A DNA stretch of 64,000 nucleotides. Source: Paenibacillus hunanensis (GTDB lineage: Bacteria > Bacillota > Bacilli > Paenibacillales > Paenibacillaceae). The stretch is taken from positions 341,814-405,813 of the forward strand of contig NZ_BMMB01000008.1 in NCBI RefSeq assembly GCF_014645615.1, read 5' to 3'. This document shows positions 8,722 to 16,951 of the stretch, piece after piece; the stretch's first letter is position 1; every line of letters begins with the position of its first letter. A program made the position numbers and the translations under genes. A model generated the notes under the pieces. That model searched no databases, was not told the DNA's origin, and worked only from the letters and a program-made list of their open reading frames with translations.

Positions 8722-10164
8722 ATGATGCAAAAGCAGGCACATTTGCCGCTACACGCGCTACCATCAGAAGAATGGACACCCGAGCTGCGGACATGGGAGC
8801 AGGAGCTAACGGCAGCGCCGTATCGCTCTTATCTCTATTCGTATCCGCACAAGACTGCGTATCGTGAGCTGAATCCTCCACTTCCATTAGAATCATTATG
8901 GGCGCAGGAGCAGCTGGAAAGCTATTTTCTCTATATGCATATTCCGTTTTGTGCGGCGCGCTGTGGATTTTGTAATTTGTTTACGTTACCGGATAAAAGA
9001 TTGGATGTACATAAAGAATACGTAGACGCACTGGAGCGTCAGGCAGAGCAGTGGGCACCATTGATGCAGGATACGCCATTTTCGAGATTTGCCATCGGCG
9101 GTGGTACACCAACACTGCTGGCACCGGATCAATTGGAGCGCTTATTCACGATTGCGGAGCGCGTGATGGGTGCGAAGCTGGATCAGACCTCGATCTCAGT
9201 AGAGACGTCACCGGATACCGTAACACGTGATCGATTGGACATTTTAAAAGCATATGGTGTGGATCGAGTGAGTATGGGCATTCAGAGCTTTATCGAGGCG
9301 GAGAGCAAGGCAATCTATCGTCCGCAAAATCCCGATCTGGCGCGGCAAGCGCTGGAGCTGCTCAAGCAGTATGATTTCCCTCTGCTTAATGTCGATCTGA
9401 TCTACGGATTACCCGGGCAAACGGTCGATTCATGGCTGTATTCCTTGCAGGAGGCACTAGCATACGATCCAGGTGAAATTTTCATTTATCCACTGTATGT
9501 ACGTGAAAATACGATCCTCAAGCCTGGTCAAACCGGCCTGGAGCATGATATTCGTATGGAGCTATACGAAGCAGCTCGCGATCGATTAGTAGAAGCAGGC
9601 TATACGCAATATTCGATGCGTCGTTTTGCCAAGCCATTCCATTCGGACAAATCACTTCTACCGTATAGCTGTCAGGAGGAAGGGATGGTCGGACTCGGCT
9701 GTGGAGCACGCTCATATACACGGAATGTGCATTATGCCTCACGCTATGGCGTCAGCGCAGCAGCTACACGTAGTATCATCGCTGATTACGTGAGTGCCGA
9801 GCGTCATGATCTAGCGGATTATGGATTTGTATTAAATGAGCAGGAAAGTCGTCGTCGATTCGTGCTCAAGGCACTGCTGCACCGAGAAGGGCTGGAACAG
9901 TCAGCTTATGTCGAGCGATTCGGCACGCATCCGCTAGCTGATCTGCCACAGCTCAAGCAGCTGATCTGGACAGGTCTGGCTACACTTGTACCTGGTGATA
10001 AAGAGGGAGAAACTTCTATTTCTGAACCAAGCCGTCCTGATGAAACTGGGGTTAACGATGTACTTCGCCTGACAGCTCGCGGATTCGCATTATCCGATAG
10101 CATCGGGGATTGGCTGATCTCGCCAGAGGTGTATACGCTGATGGAAGGATATCAGGGCGTATGA
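8722..10164 (+). CDS. STM4012 family radical SAM protein (HemN-like)
   Basis: This 480-aa radical SAM enzyme resembles oxygen-independent coproporphyrinogen III oxidase. The 4Fe-4S motif CAARCGFC places cysteines at residues 77, 81 and 84; it is preceded by LYMHIPF and followed by AIGGGTPTLL (SAM binding) and VSMGIQSF, all HemN-type features. The context argues against a haem role: the haem genes of this organism lie elsewhere in the window, and this gene sits with the STM4011-4015 families. It ends in a TGA that overlaps the start of the next gene by 4 bases. GAAGGAG precedes the ATG pair at 8722/8725. Confidence 0.88.
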   Translation: MMQKQAHLPLHALPSEEWTPELRTWEQELTAAPYRSYLYSYPHKTAYRELNPPLPLESLWAQEQLESYFLYMHIPFCAARCGFCNLFTLPDKRLDVHKEYVDALERQAEQWAPLMQDTPFSRFAIGGGTPTLLAPDQLERLFTIAERVMGAKLDQTSISVETSPDTVTRDRLDILKAYGVDRVSMGIQSFIEAESKAIYRPQNPDLARQALELLKQYDFPLLNVDLIYGLPGQTVDSWLYSLQEALAYDPGEIFIYPLYVRENTILKPGQTGLEHDIRMELYEAARDRLVEAGYTQYSMRRFAKPFHSDKSLLPYSCQEEGMVGLGCGARSYTRNVHYASRYGVSAAATRSIIADYVSAERHDLADYGFVLNEQESRRRFVLKALLHREGLEQSAYVERFGTHPLADLPQLKQLIWTGLATLVPGDKEGETSISEPSRPDETGVNDVLRLTARGFALSDSIGDWLISPEVYTLMEGYQGV

Positions 10165-11069
10165 ACATAAATATGCCAGCAAAGGTATCGCTATACTATC
10201 GAGGCAGTCTGTCCTCGTGTAACTATGCCTGTCCGTATTGTCCATTTAGCAAAACAGTAGATAGCCGCGAAACGCTGGAGCGAGATCGGCAGCAGCTGGA
10301 TCGCTTTACGGGCTGGGTGCGTGAGCAAGCGGATAAGCCCTATCGCCTGTCGATTTTCTTCAATCCGTATGGAGAAGCGCTTGTGCATGGCTGGTATCGA
10401 CGTGCGATGGTGGAGCTGTCTCATTTGCCACATGTGGATAAGGTCGCAGTGCAGACCAATTTATCGGTCAAGCTGGATTGGACGGCAGAGCTGAACCGAG
10501 ACAAGGTTGCTTTCTGGGCGACGTATCATCCGGGGCAGACGAGTGAAGCGCAGTTTGTCAGCCAGTGTATGACATTGTATGGACGAGGAATTGCTTTTAG
10601 TGCGGGTACGGTTGGCTTGCGAGAATCGTTTGCGGCGATTCATTCGTTACGGCATCAGCTACCGGAGGATGTGTATGTCTGGATTAATGCGTTTAAAGAT
10701 CGACCAGCGTATTATACCCCGGACGAGGTGGAGGAGCTGGAGACGATTGATCCGTATTTTCGATATAATCTTACCGATTATGCAAGTCTCGGACAATCCT
10801 GTCTGGCAGGGGAGTCGGTCTTTTATGTGCAGGGTAATGGGATGGTCAAGCGCTGTTATCAGGATAAACGAGTGATCGGTAATATTTATCGACACCAGCT
10901 TGAAGACATTGCTGCCGAGCGTCCCTGTGGCATGAAGCAGTGCGGGTGCTATATCGGCTATATTCATATGCCCGACCAGCCATTTGCCCACCAGTATGGT
11001 GATCGATTGCTGGAGCGTATTCCGCTGCAATATCAAGCACATGAGCAGGGGAGTTTTCTCGGGGTATAG
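10161..11069 (+). CDS. STM4011 family radical SAM protein
   Basis: This 302-aa second radical SAM enzyme has the cluster motif CNYACPYC (Cys20, Cys24, Cys27). The C-terminal part carries further cysteines in VKRCYQDKRVIGN and CGMKQCGCYIGY, reminiscent of SPASM-type auxiliary iron-sulfur cluster regions of peptide-modifying enzymes; that link is inference. The ATG at 10161 forms a 4-base ATGA overlap with STM4012, with GGAAGGA 11 bases upstream. It is the last gene of the operon; a terminator follows at 11229. Confidence 0.87.
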   Translation: MNINMPAKVSLYYRGSLSSCNYACPYCPFSKTVDSRETLERDRQQLDRFTGWVREQADKPYRLSIFFNPYGEALVHGWYRRAMVELSHLPHVDKVAVQTNLSVKLDWTAELNRDKVAFWATYHPGQTSEAQFVSQCMTLYGRGIAFSAGTVGLRESFAAIHSLRHQLPEDVYVWINAFKDRPAYYTPDEVEELETIDPYFRYNLTDYASLGQSCLAGESVFYVQGNGMVKRCYQDKRVIGNIYRHQLEDIAAERPCGMKQCGCYIGYIHMPDQPFAHQYGDRLLERIPLQYQAHEQGSFLGV

Positions 11070-11228
11070 ACGTGTAGCAAGTCGATGGATGAATGAGAAT
11101 GTATCCATCGACAAGGAGAGGTAATGCTGTGTAATGGAGCTCAGGTTTACTTTGTAGCCTCGTTAACTTTCCTGATCAAAATTATAATCAATACGCTCAA
11201 TCAACCAGCATGAGCAACAAGCTAAAAC

Positions 11229-11271
11229 AAAAGCCTGTATGTCAGCGACAACCGCTACCATACAGGCTTTT
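11229..11271. terminator. bidirectional terminator
   Basis: A perfect 13-bp stem, AAAAGCCTGTATG/CATACAGGCTTTT, serves the STM4015-4011 operon on the plus strand and possibly the FapA gene on the minus strand. Nothing else is seen between 11070 and 11380. Confidence 0.88.
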
Positions 11272-11380
11272 ATTATCATGCTGACCAGCCGAAACGCCGG
11301 GTAATATAAACATCTACTATATACGTATACTCAGTTAATGGTTTTCATTTCATCCTACAGTCGCCCTCTGATAACAAGGA

Positions 11381-13255
11381 TCAAGCTCGACCACTTACGG
11401 ATGGATGTAATGCCTGTCGGCTCTTCATAAATTCAGCGTCGAATAGCTGATCCTTCATCGTCTCAAACACATGATGGCGATGGTCGCCGATAATAATGTA
11501 TCCATTATATAGCTTACGTACATACACATGCTGCTTCGCTTCCAGTACACAGCGAGCATTAGCATCGCTACCTACCATACCCGCTACAATGCGATCTTCG
11601 GCTTGCAAGCGCGAGCCACGGCATACGGAGTTCTCCAGCAGGAAGGCGATACTGCCTGCGGAGTACAGATCACTTTGAACAACACCTTCGCGTGTGATCA
11701 TAATATCACCGTTTGACTTGATCTCGCTGGATTGACAGCGGGCAAGCTCGACATGAACCTCAACCTCCTGCATGCTGCATACGCTGGCATACAGTCCTTC
11801 CAGTAAGGTGCGAGCCGCGGACAGCTTTTCTTCATCCAGCCGCTCTAAGATTGTAGTCGAATTCAGAAAGTGATGCAGTAGCTCCTTCAATTGCTCCGAT
11901 TCCCGACTCTCCACATGCTGGATGCTGGCGAACACCTGTAGTAATTCACGAGCCAGCTCAGGCACATTACGGAATTTACGCTCAATTAGCAGCATAATCA
12001 TCTGACTGTAACGAACCGTTTGCTGCCGGGCAGCCACTTCCTCGGCAAGCTTATACGCGGCCATATCCAGTTGACGAATCTCATGGCTCAGCTGCTTGGA
12101 GGCTGCATACATCCGGTTGAACATCACGCCAAAATAACCAGAATAGATTTTACCACTGATGATCGTACCGTCGATCGAGATGCTTCCAGTCGCGGTAATC
12201 GTAGCATTGTACACATTACCGTGCACATATACATTACCAAGCGATTCGATAATCATATGCTCCTGCACATCACCATTCACAATCACATCACCAGCGAAGA
12301 CGATATTGCCTGTACGCAGATCCACATTGCCATCCACGATAAATGCATTGGAAATGTCAATCTGACGCCGATTCCCTTTACCCGTCATCCGCGGTCGACC
12401 AGGACGAAGCGCCACAATCTGACCGAGTGGATTCATCTCTGTAAATTCACCAGCTGTCACCTCTAAATCCTGTGCTACACGAGGTAACAGTTCATTACCG
12501 AATACATCAAAGCCCGGGATGCCTTCCACAGGCTCATGCTTTGTAGCAATAACTTCTCCTTCATGAACAGAAGGAATACGGCGATGGCTCCGATAATCGA
12601 CCACGCCGCCAGCTTCATGAAATATCGTCTCAATCTGTTCCGGGAAAAATAGCTCCAAGCGTGCATCCGTACCCGGCACCGATGCCTGACCACGCGCAAT
12701 CACGATCGGCTGATGCGTAGGAGATTCCAGCTCATTCAGAATCGCAGCCTTATCAATATTTTTGTAAATACCACGGTGTTCTAGCGCATTGATCACATGC
12801 TTGAATTGCACTGTATCCACTACACGATCGCGATTGGGCACAGCGCGTACAGTCACCGCAGAGGATGCCGGAGCATCAACCAGATTCCATTCAAACCGCT
12901 CGCGTGTGTGTAAGTTCAAATAGGCTTCCATCTGATCTGGGGATACACTGATTTCGAACATCGGTGTATGCTCAAGCTCCCACGAAACCGTATCCTCTTC
13001 ACTCACATTAGCCTTACCGGAAATAATATTCTGGTTTACGATCAGTGAGACGGGAGGTAGGGCGTGAATAGAAGCCATTCTACCTCCCGATTTAGGAGAG
13101 AATACATGAATCTTGTTGTCCTTTATTTTGATCCAGCCATCTTTGCCATCCACGAATGATTGCTCATTCGGTTGTCGTCGTTGGCTATCGATGTCATTGA
13201 CGTCAGCGTTTTGAATCATGCGTCCCAATTCCTCGTCGGAGATGGGCCTAGACAT
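11381..13255 (-). CDS. FapA family (DUF342) protein
   Basis: This 624-aa protein belongs to the FapA (formerly DUF342) family, described as flagellar assembly protein A but widely of unclear role. It has an N-terminal region of about 250 residues, then a polymer-like repeat region (DISNAFIVDGNVDLRTGN, GDVIVNGDVQEH, GNVYVHGNVYNATI) typical of a bactofilin-like beta-helix near residues 320-400. A helical coiled-coil stretch (about 400-510) and a final beta segment follow. The ATG at 13255 follows GGAGGG; the in-frame TTG at 13270 overlaps that site and is rejected. No flagellar genes flank it. Confidence 0.88.
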   Translation of the reverse strand: MSRPISDEELGRMIQNADVNDIDSQRRQPNEQSFVDGKDGWIKIKDNKIHVFSPKSGGRMASIHALPPVSLIVNQNIISGKANVSEEDTVSWELEHTPMFEISVSPDQMEAYLNLHTRERFEWNLVDAPASSAVTVRAVPNRDRVVDTVQFKHVINALEHRGIYKNIDKAAILNELESPTHQPIVIARGQASVPGTDARLELFFPEQIETIFHEAGGVVDYRSHRRIPSVHEGEVIATKHEPVEGIPGFDVFGNELLPRVAQDLEVTAGEFTEMNPLGQIVALRPGRPRMTGKGNRRQIDISNAFIVDGNVDLRTGNIVFAGDVIVNGDVQEHMIIESLGNVYVHGNVYNATITATGSISIDGTIISGKIYSGYFGVMFNRMYAASKQLSHEIRQLDMAAYKLAEEVAARQQTVRYSQMIMLLIERKFRNVPELARELLQVFASIQHVESRESEQLKELLHHFLNSTTILERLDEEKLSAARTLLEGLYASVCSMQEVEVHVELARCQSSEIKSNGDIMITREGVVQSDLYSAGSIAFLLENSVCRGSRLQAEDRIVAGMVGSDANARCVLEAKQHVYVRKLYNGYIIIGDHRHHVFETMKDQLFDAEFMKSRQALHPSVSGRA

Positions 13256-13629
13256 TGCGTATCCCTCCAATTGGTATCATTTTTTGATAAATTTGTTAAA
13301 ACGAGCATAGGATTTTCTATATTTTACTGTAGGTTGTAGTAAAGTGAAATGGTTCGGCTTGCCTGAATCGCTTCGACTTTTTGTAGTGGGTACGCTTACA
13401 ATGATGTAGGCCAAAACCAATCAAGCGGACTATGTAAATTAGTTAAATGGATATAGGAATAATATAATACACATTTTCCCATTTTAAACTTATATTTGGA
13501 TAGAAAACACTAATTTTTTTAGGAAGCTTAGTAAAATAGTTTTATGTGCTCTGTTATCGTAACCGTTTACAAGGTGGATGTCCAGATATTTCTAGGTCTT
13601 TTAGCCTGATTCGTAAAATAAAATCCTAT

Positions 13630-13657
13630 TTGAAAAATGAATGAGTTGATGTATAAT
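13630..13657 (+). promoter_or_regulatory. promoter of tRNA-Arg
   Basis: TTGAAA, a 16-bp spacer, then TATAAT, 57 bases before the tRNA. The remaining part of 13256-13629 is AT-rich and must hold the minus-strand FapA promoter, which I could not pin down. Confidence 0.65.
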
Positions 13658-13713
13658 ATCTTTTGTTGTTCTAAGGTTGTTTTTACATATGTATCGCACG
13701 TCTTCATAAATAT

Positions 13714-13787
<74 letters not shown>

Positions 13788-13797
13788 TCAAAGCAAA

Positions 13798-13828
13798 ACA
13801 CCTTCATAGGATATGAAGGTGTTTTTTG
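13798..13828. terminator. terminator after tRNA-Arg
   Basis: ACACCTTCATA/TATGAAGGTGT with a 3-base loop, then TTTTTT. The left flank is A-rich, so it may also stop the minus-strand aegerolysin transcript. Confidence 0.9.
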
Positions 13829-13887
13829 TGTGTGCTGTGCCTTGAGGCTATAGGATCTTATGGATGAAGGAAGCTCTAACTGTCCAA

Positions 13888-14235
13888 TTAGCTGTTGGAA
13901 ATCAGATATGTGACATTGCATACATTACCACTGCCGCCGATTACCTGAATATTATAGGCAGGGGAGCTACTTTGCGCGGAGAATCCGTCCGAGCCAACAA
14001 ATGGATTATCAAAGTACAGGCTGACTTCGCCCTGTGGGAGCTTGTAATAGATTGTTCCTTCTGCACCCGTTGCAAAGCCATCTGAATCTGCTTGGAATGT
14101 AGCAGGTTTGGCATTGTTCGGAACATTCGTTGGGGAAACTACCCACTCTCCATGAGCAAGGTTTGTTTTGCTCTCCAGTACCATTTCACTATCCGTTACA
14201 TTAATGACAGAAATATGAACTTCACGTTGGGACAT
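13888..14235 (-). CDS. aegerolysin family protein resembling Cry34/Gpp34 pesticidal proteins
   Basis: This 115-aa protein closely follows, as I remember it, the Bacillus thuringiensis 14-kDa insecticidal protein Cry34Ab (Gpp34, aegerolysin fold, about 123 aa). Shared landmarks in order are an MS-REVHI N-terminus, a TNLAHGEW/SPTNV segment, SDGFATGAEGTIYY, EVSLYFDNPFVGS and a QVIGGSGN segment with VTY near the end. Aegerolysins are beta-sandwich proteins that bind particular membrane lipids. Cry34 kills beetle larvae together with its partner Cry35/Tpp35, and no partner gene is in this window. No signal peptide is seen, as in Cry34. AAGGAGTG lies 8 bases before the ATG. The surroundings are AT-rich and the gene sits in a tRNA-bounded segment, suggesting acquisition. 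Confidence 0.88.
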   Translation of the reverse strand: MSQREVHISVINVTDSEMVLESKTNLAHGEWVVSPTNVPNNAKPATFQADSDGFATGAEGTIYYKLPQGEVSLYFDNPFVGSDGFSAQSSSPAYNIQVIGGSGNVCNVTYLISNS

Positions 14236-14618
14236 TGACCAATCACTCCTTGATTTATATTTTCGTACACGCTCAGTTTAATCCAGATAGAATAATAAGT
14301 ATATATAAGAAAATAAAGCTATAAATTACAATATATAACATTCTAGTTAGGTAAATAGTCACCCCAAGATCATAGCCATAATTAGGTACAAAGCAACCAT
14401 AAACGAATAAATGGAAGTTTTTCATGCCACTACTATCTTCTATTAAATAGTGCTCGCAGATCATACAGTATAACAATAATGTACTTGCCTATTTCTTGCG
14501 GTCGAAAATAGCATTCCATTGCAGCATTTTTTAGTAAAATGTATACTTTAGTCACTTCAATTATTTCCATATCTAATCGTTCTATATCTAAATGCTATCA
14601 AAAGGAGAAGCCGACGAT
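14236..14618. other. AT-rich intergenic region between divergent genes
   Basis: This 383-base region upstream of both the aegerolysin (minus) and psiE (plus) must contain both promoters. It is markedly more AT-rich than the neighbouring genes. A 67-codon minus-strand ORF (14273-14476) lacks a ribosome site and is not called. I see no clear promoter or repeat. Confidence 0.6.
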
Positions 14619-15032
14619 ATGAATCCGTGGATGCGTTATGTGCACAAAATTCCAACCTTCCTGCAAGCAATTCTCAATGTGACGCTCGCTCTAGTTGCAC
14701 TGACACTATGCTTTTTTCTCCTTAAAGAAACATGGCACATTTTCAGCTTCATCTTTCTGGAGGAGTCGGATGTAACGGCTTATGAGCTGGCTGCGCGCTT
14801 GCTCGTATTTTTTCTGTATTTTGAGTTTATTGCCCTCATTATTAAATATTTTAAAAGTGGATTTCATTTTCCTTTACGTTATTTTATCTACATTGGTATT
14901 ACCGCGATTATTCGGCTTATTATTGTCGACTATGATAATGCGACGAATACGGTTATGTGGTCGCTGTCGATTTTGATTTTGCTGGGTGCTTTATTTCTGG
15001 CGAATTCGCGTCCAACGCGAGATCATGATTAA
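14619..15032 (+). CDS. psiE: PsiE family phosphate-starvation-inducible membrane protein
   Basis: This 137-aa protein has four hydrophobic segments. The family signature FFLYFEFIALIIKYF, then SGFHFPLRYFIYIGITA and IIRLIIVDYD, identifies PsiE, a small membrane protein induced by phosphate starvation in enteric bacteria and of unknown biochemical role. The ATG at 14619 follows AAAGGAGAAG (14601-14610). The upstream in-frame ATG at 14592 lies before that site and is rejected. Confidence 0.92.
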   Translation: MNPWMRYVHKIPTFLQAILNVTLALVALTLCFFLLKETWHIFSFIFLEESDVTAYELAARLLVFFLYFEFIALIIKYFKSGFHFPLRYFIYIGITAIIRLIIVDYDNATNTVMWSLSILILLGALFLANSRPTRDHD

Positions 15033-15101
15033 GGGTAAAAAAAGATCGAACGAGCATGAAGGGAATTTTATTCATTTATTTACGAAGACGGAGGCAGCAC
15101 A

Positions 15102-15545
15102 ATGACACAATCTAACATTAAAATTTCACAGCGTAGCGCAATGCTAATTGAACGTTTGCGCGGTGAAGGTATTACAAATGAACAGCTCCTGCAAGCGATA
15201 CAGGAACGCAGTACCGAACCACTGGCAGGCTCAGAAACAGCTGCCGGGATGAATCTGGATGAATGGATTGACTATGCTGCTGAGCATGGAGAGCAGCTTG
15301 CCGATGCGATACGAGCGGGATACCGTATGACATTTACTACGGTGCCAGGAGCAGGCAACTGGCTGCGCTTTGCACTGGGATTAGAGGAAGGGCAGCATTA
15401 TACGGTACCGGAGGAAGGTCGGATGGATGACTTGCAGCTGGACGAAATGCAATTCCAGCGCATTGCGGATGCGATGGCAATGAACTGGGTGCTGGTACGT
15501 CAGCCAAATGGCAGTGCTTCCTTGATGTTGAAGTCTCTGCAATAA
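15102..15545 (+). CDS. hypothetical protein, 147 aa
   Basis: I do not recognise this family. It is soluble and acidic. The N-terminal 40 residues (SQRSAMLIERLRGEGITNEQLLQAIQ) look helical; a central GYRMTFTTVPGAGNWLRFALGL segment and a C-terminal segment ending MNWVLVRQPNG suggest a small alpha/beta fold. ACGGAGGC lies about 7 bases before the ATG. It lies 69 bases after psiE in the same direction with no terminator seen between, so the two may be cotranscribed. Confidence 0.75.
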   Translation: MTQSNIKISQRSAMLIERLRGEGITNEQLLQAIQERSTEPLAGSETAAGMNLDEWIDYAAEHGEQLADAIRAGYRMTFTTVPGAGNWLRFALGLEEGQHYTVPEEGRMDDLQLDEMQFQRIADAMAMNWVLVRQPNGSASLMLKSLQ

Positions 15546-15590
15546 TCGACGAGTGTGATTGAGAATGATCTGTCACTGGCGATTAGGATG

Positions 15591-15622
15591 TATAGTGCAT
15601 GGAATCTATAGTGCATGGAATC
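15591..15622 (+). repeat. tandem duplication of 16 bp
   Basis: TATAGTGCATGGAATC occurs twice head to tail in the non-coding stretch 15546-15857. No function is suggested. Confidence 0.9.
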
Positions 15623-15718
15623 GCAGAAGCTCATAAGAGCATAACGACATGAAGGATCATAGAGAACATCATAAAAAATCATACAGAACATCGGTGATTC
15701 CAAATTAGCGATACAAAC

Positions 15719-15753
15719 GAAAAGCGGCTGGGCTTCGGCACCAGTCGCTTTTA
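15719..15753. terminator. bidirectional terminator
   Basis: AAAAGCGgCTGG pairs with CCAGtCGCTTTT around a cttcgg-type loop. It lies between the convergent 15102 gene and the AraC-type regulator. Confidence 0.85.
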
Positions 15754-15857
15754 TTGTTATATGCTGTATGATCGCGTTATCTACCCATGAATCATCATAA
15801 ATCATAGTAAAGCTTGCTCATCGTAGAGCGTATTCATCGTACAGCACCAGTGCCCCT

Positions 15858-16799
15858 TTATTTACGTTCTTTTGCAGACTGCCGATATTCACGCGGACTC
15901 ACATGACAGAGCTGCTTGAATATTTTTCCAAAATGAGAAAAGTTACCGAAGCCAGTAGCTGCTGCCACATCAATAATTTTCATATCGGTATCTCGTAATA
16001 GCTGCTGAGCAGCCTGCACCCGTACCATGTTCACATACTCGGTCAAATGAAACCCAGTCGTGCGCTTGAATGTACGACTGAGATACGCCGAACTAAGATG
16101 CACATGGGCTGCCAGCTTGGGCAGGGATAGATCGGTATGATAATGCTCCTTAATATAACGAGCCGCTTCAGTAATCTGCTCCTGTGCGGCGTGCTGCAAC
16201 GTAGAGGCTGGAGTCGCCGTACGACCTGGCAAACGTGCGCAGTGAAGCAGCAATGTAACGGCAAGCTGCTCTACCATTAGCATATAGCCCTCAGGTTGTA
16301 GGGTAAGCTCACGAACAAGCTGCTGAATGATGCTGGAGATGATCGAATCCTTGCTATCTTTACTGCTAGTATGTAATACCGGATAGGTCTGGCTGAACAA
16401 GGCGAGTAGCCAGTCGCGATGCTGACCGAATTGCCGCTCCGCAAACCCATCACCAAAATAAAGCACAATTCGTTCATGCTCGGGTAGCTTGCCAGGTAAG
16501 GTACGATGCAGCTCATGCTTGCCGATAAACACAATATCACCGGCATGCATTTCATATACCCGATCTCGTACAAAGTAGCTGCGTTCTCCAGACAACAATA
16601 TATACAGCTCATAATGAGGATGCAGATGATCGCTCGGCATTGTAAAATAATCGCTGCGCGATGTATGCTCAGCGATCAATCTATCCGGCATCCGTTGATC
16701 CGTTAGATTGCTTGACGTATGCGTAGTCTCCATAGCCGCTATACGTATGTCCGTACTAGAGGAGGATACAGAATCAATAACAGAACGATCAGATGACAT
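15858..16799 (-). CDS. AraC family transcriptional regulator
   Basis: This 313-aa protein has an N-terminal cupin-like sensor domain (about residues 45-130, with HPHYELYILLSG and FIGKHELHR). The C-terminal double helix-turn-helix of the AraC/XylS family is at about 210-305 (LPKLAAHVHLSSAYLSRTFK, then IDVAAATGFGNFSHFGKIFK). Such proteins usually sense a sugar or related metabolite. It is divergent from a Gfo/Idh/MocA oxidoreductase across a 152-base gap, so that gene is the likely target. AAGGAG lies 9 bases before the ATG. Confidence 0.93.
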   Translation of the reverse strand: MSSDRSVIDSVSSSSTDIRIAAMETTHTSSNLTDQRMPDRLIAEHTSRSDYFTMPSDHLHPHYELYILLSGERSYFVRDRVYEMHAGDIVFIGKHELHRTLPGKLPEHERIVLYFGDGFAERQFGQHRDWLLALFSQTYPVLHTSSKDSKDSIISSIIQQLVRELTLQPEGYMLMVEQLAVTLLLHCARLPGRTATPASTLQHAAQEQITEAARYIKEHYHTDLSLPKLAAHVHLSSAYLSRTFKRTTGFHLTEYVNMVRVQAAQQLLRDTDMKIIDVAAATGFGNFSHFGKIFKQLCHVSPREYRQSAKERK

Positions 16800-16855
16800 C
16801 GCAGCAGCTCCTTTTCTGTAAGCGTTATCTTTTATTCAGTATATCATGACAAAAT

Positions 16856-16910
16856 AAGCGGGGTTAACAAAAGAAAGCAAGAATAGCGGCGAATGATCCC
16901 GCTTTTTTTA
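16856..16910 (+). terminator. terminator-like hairpin in the divergent araC/oxidoreductase gap
   Basis: AAGCGGG (16856-16862) pairs with CCCGCTT (16898-16904), followed by TTTTTT, just upstream of the oxidoreductase ribosome site. It may be an attenuator or leftover terminator; the 35-base loop makes it weak. Confidence 0.4.
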
Positions 16911-16951
16911 TTATGCTGAAAAAGAATAAGACGAAGCGGAGGGAGCAGCAT

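Noticed and set aside
8722..10164. Haem biosynthesis enzyme HemN
   Set aside because: The sequence has HemN-like motifs, but the genetic context and the overlap with an STM4011-type gene fit the STM4012 family better.
14273..14476. 67-codon minus-strand ORF with a hydrophobic end
   Set aside because: It lies in AT-rich DNA without a ribosome site; hydrophobic translations are expected by chance there.
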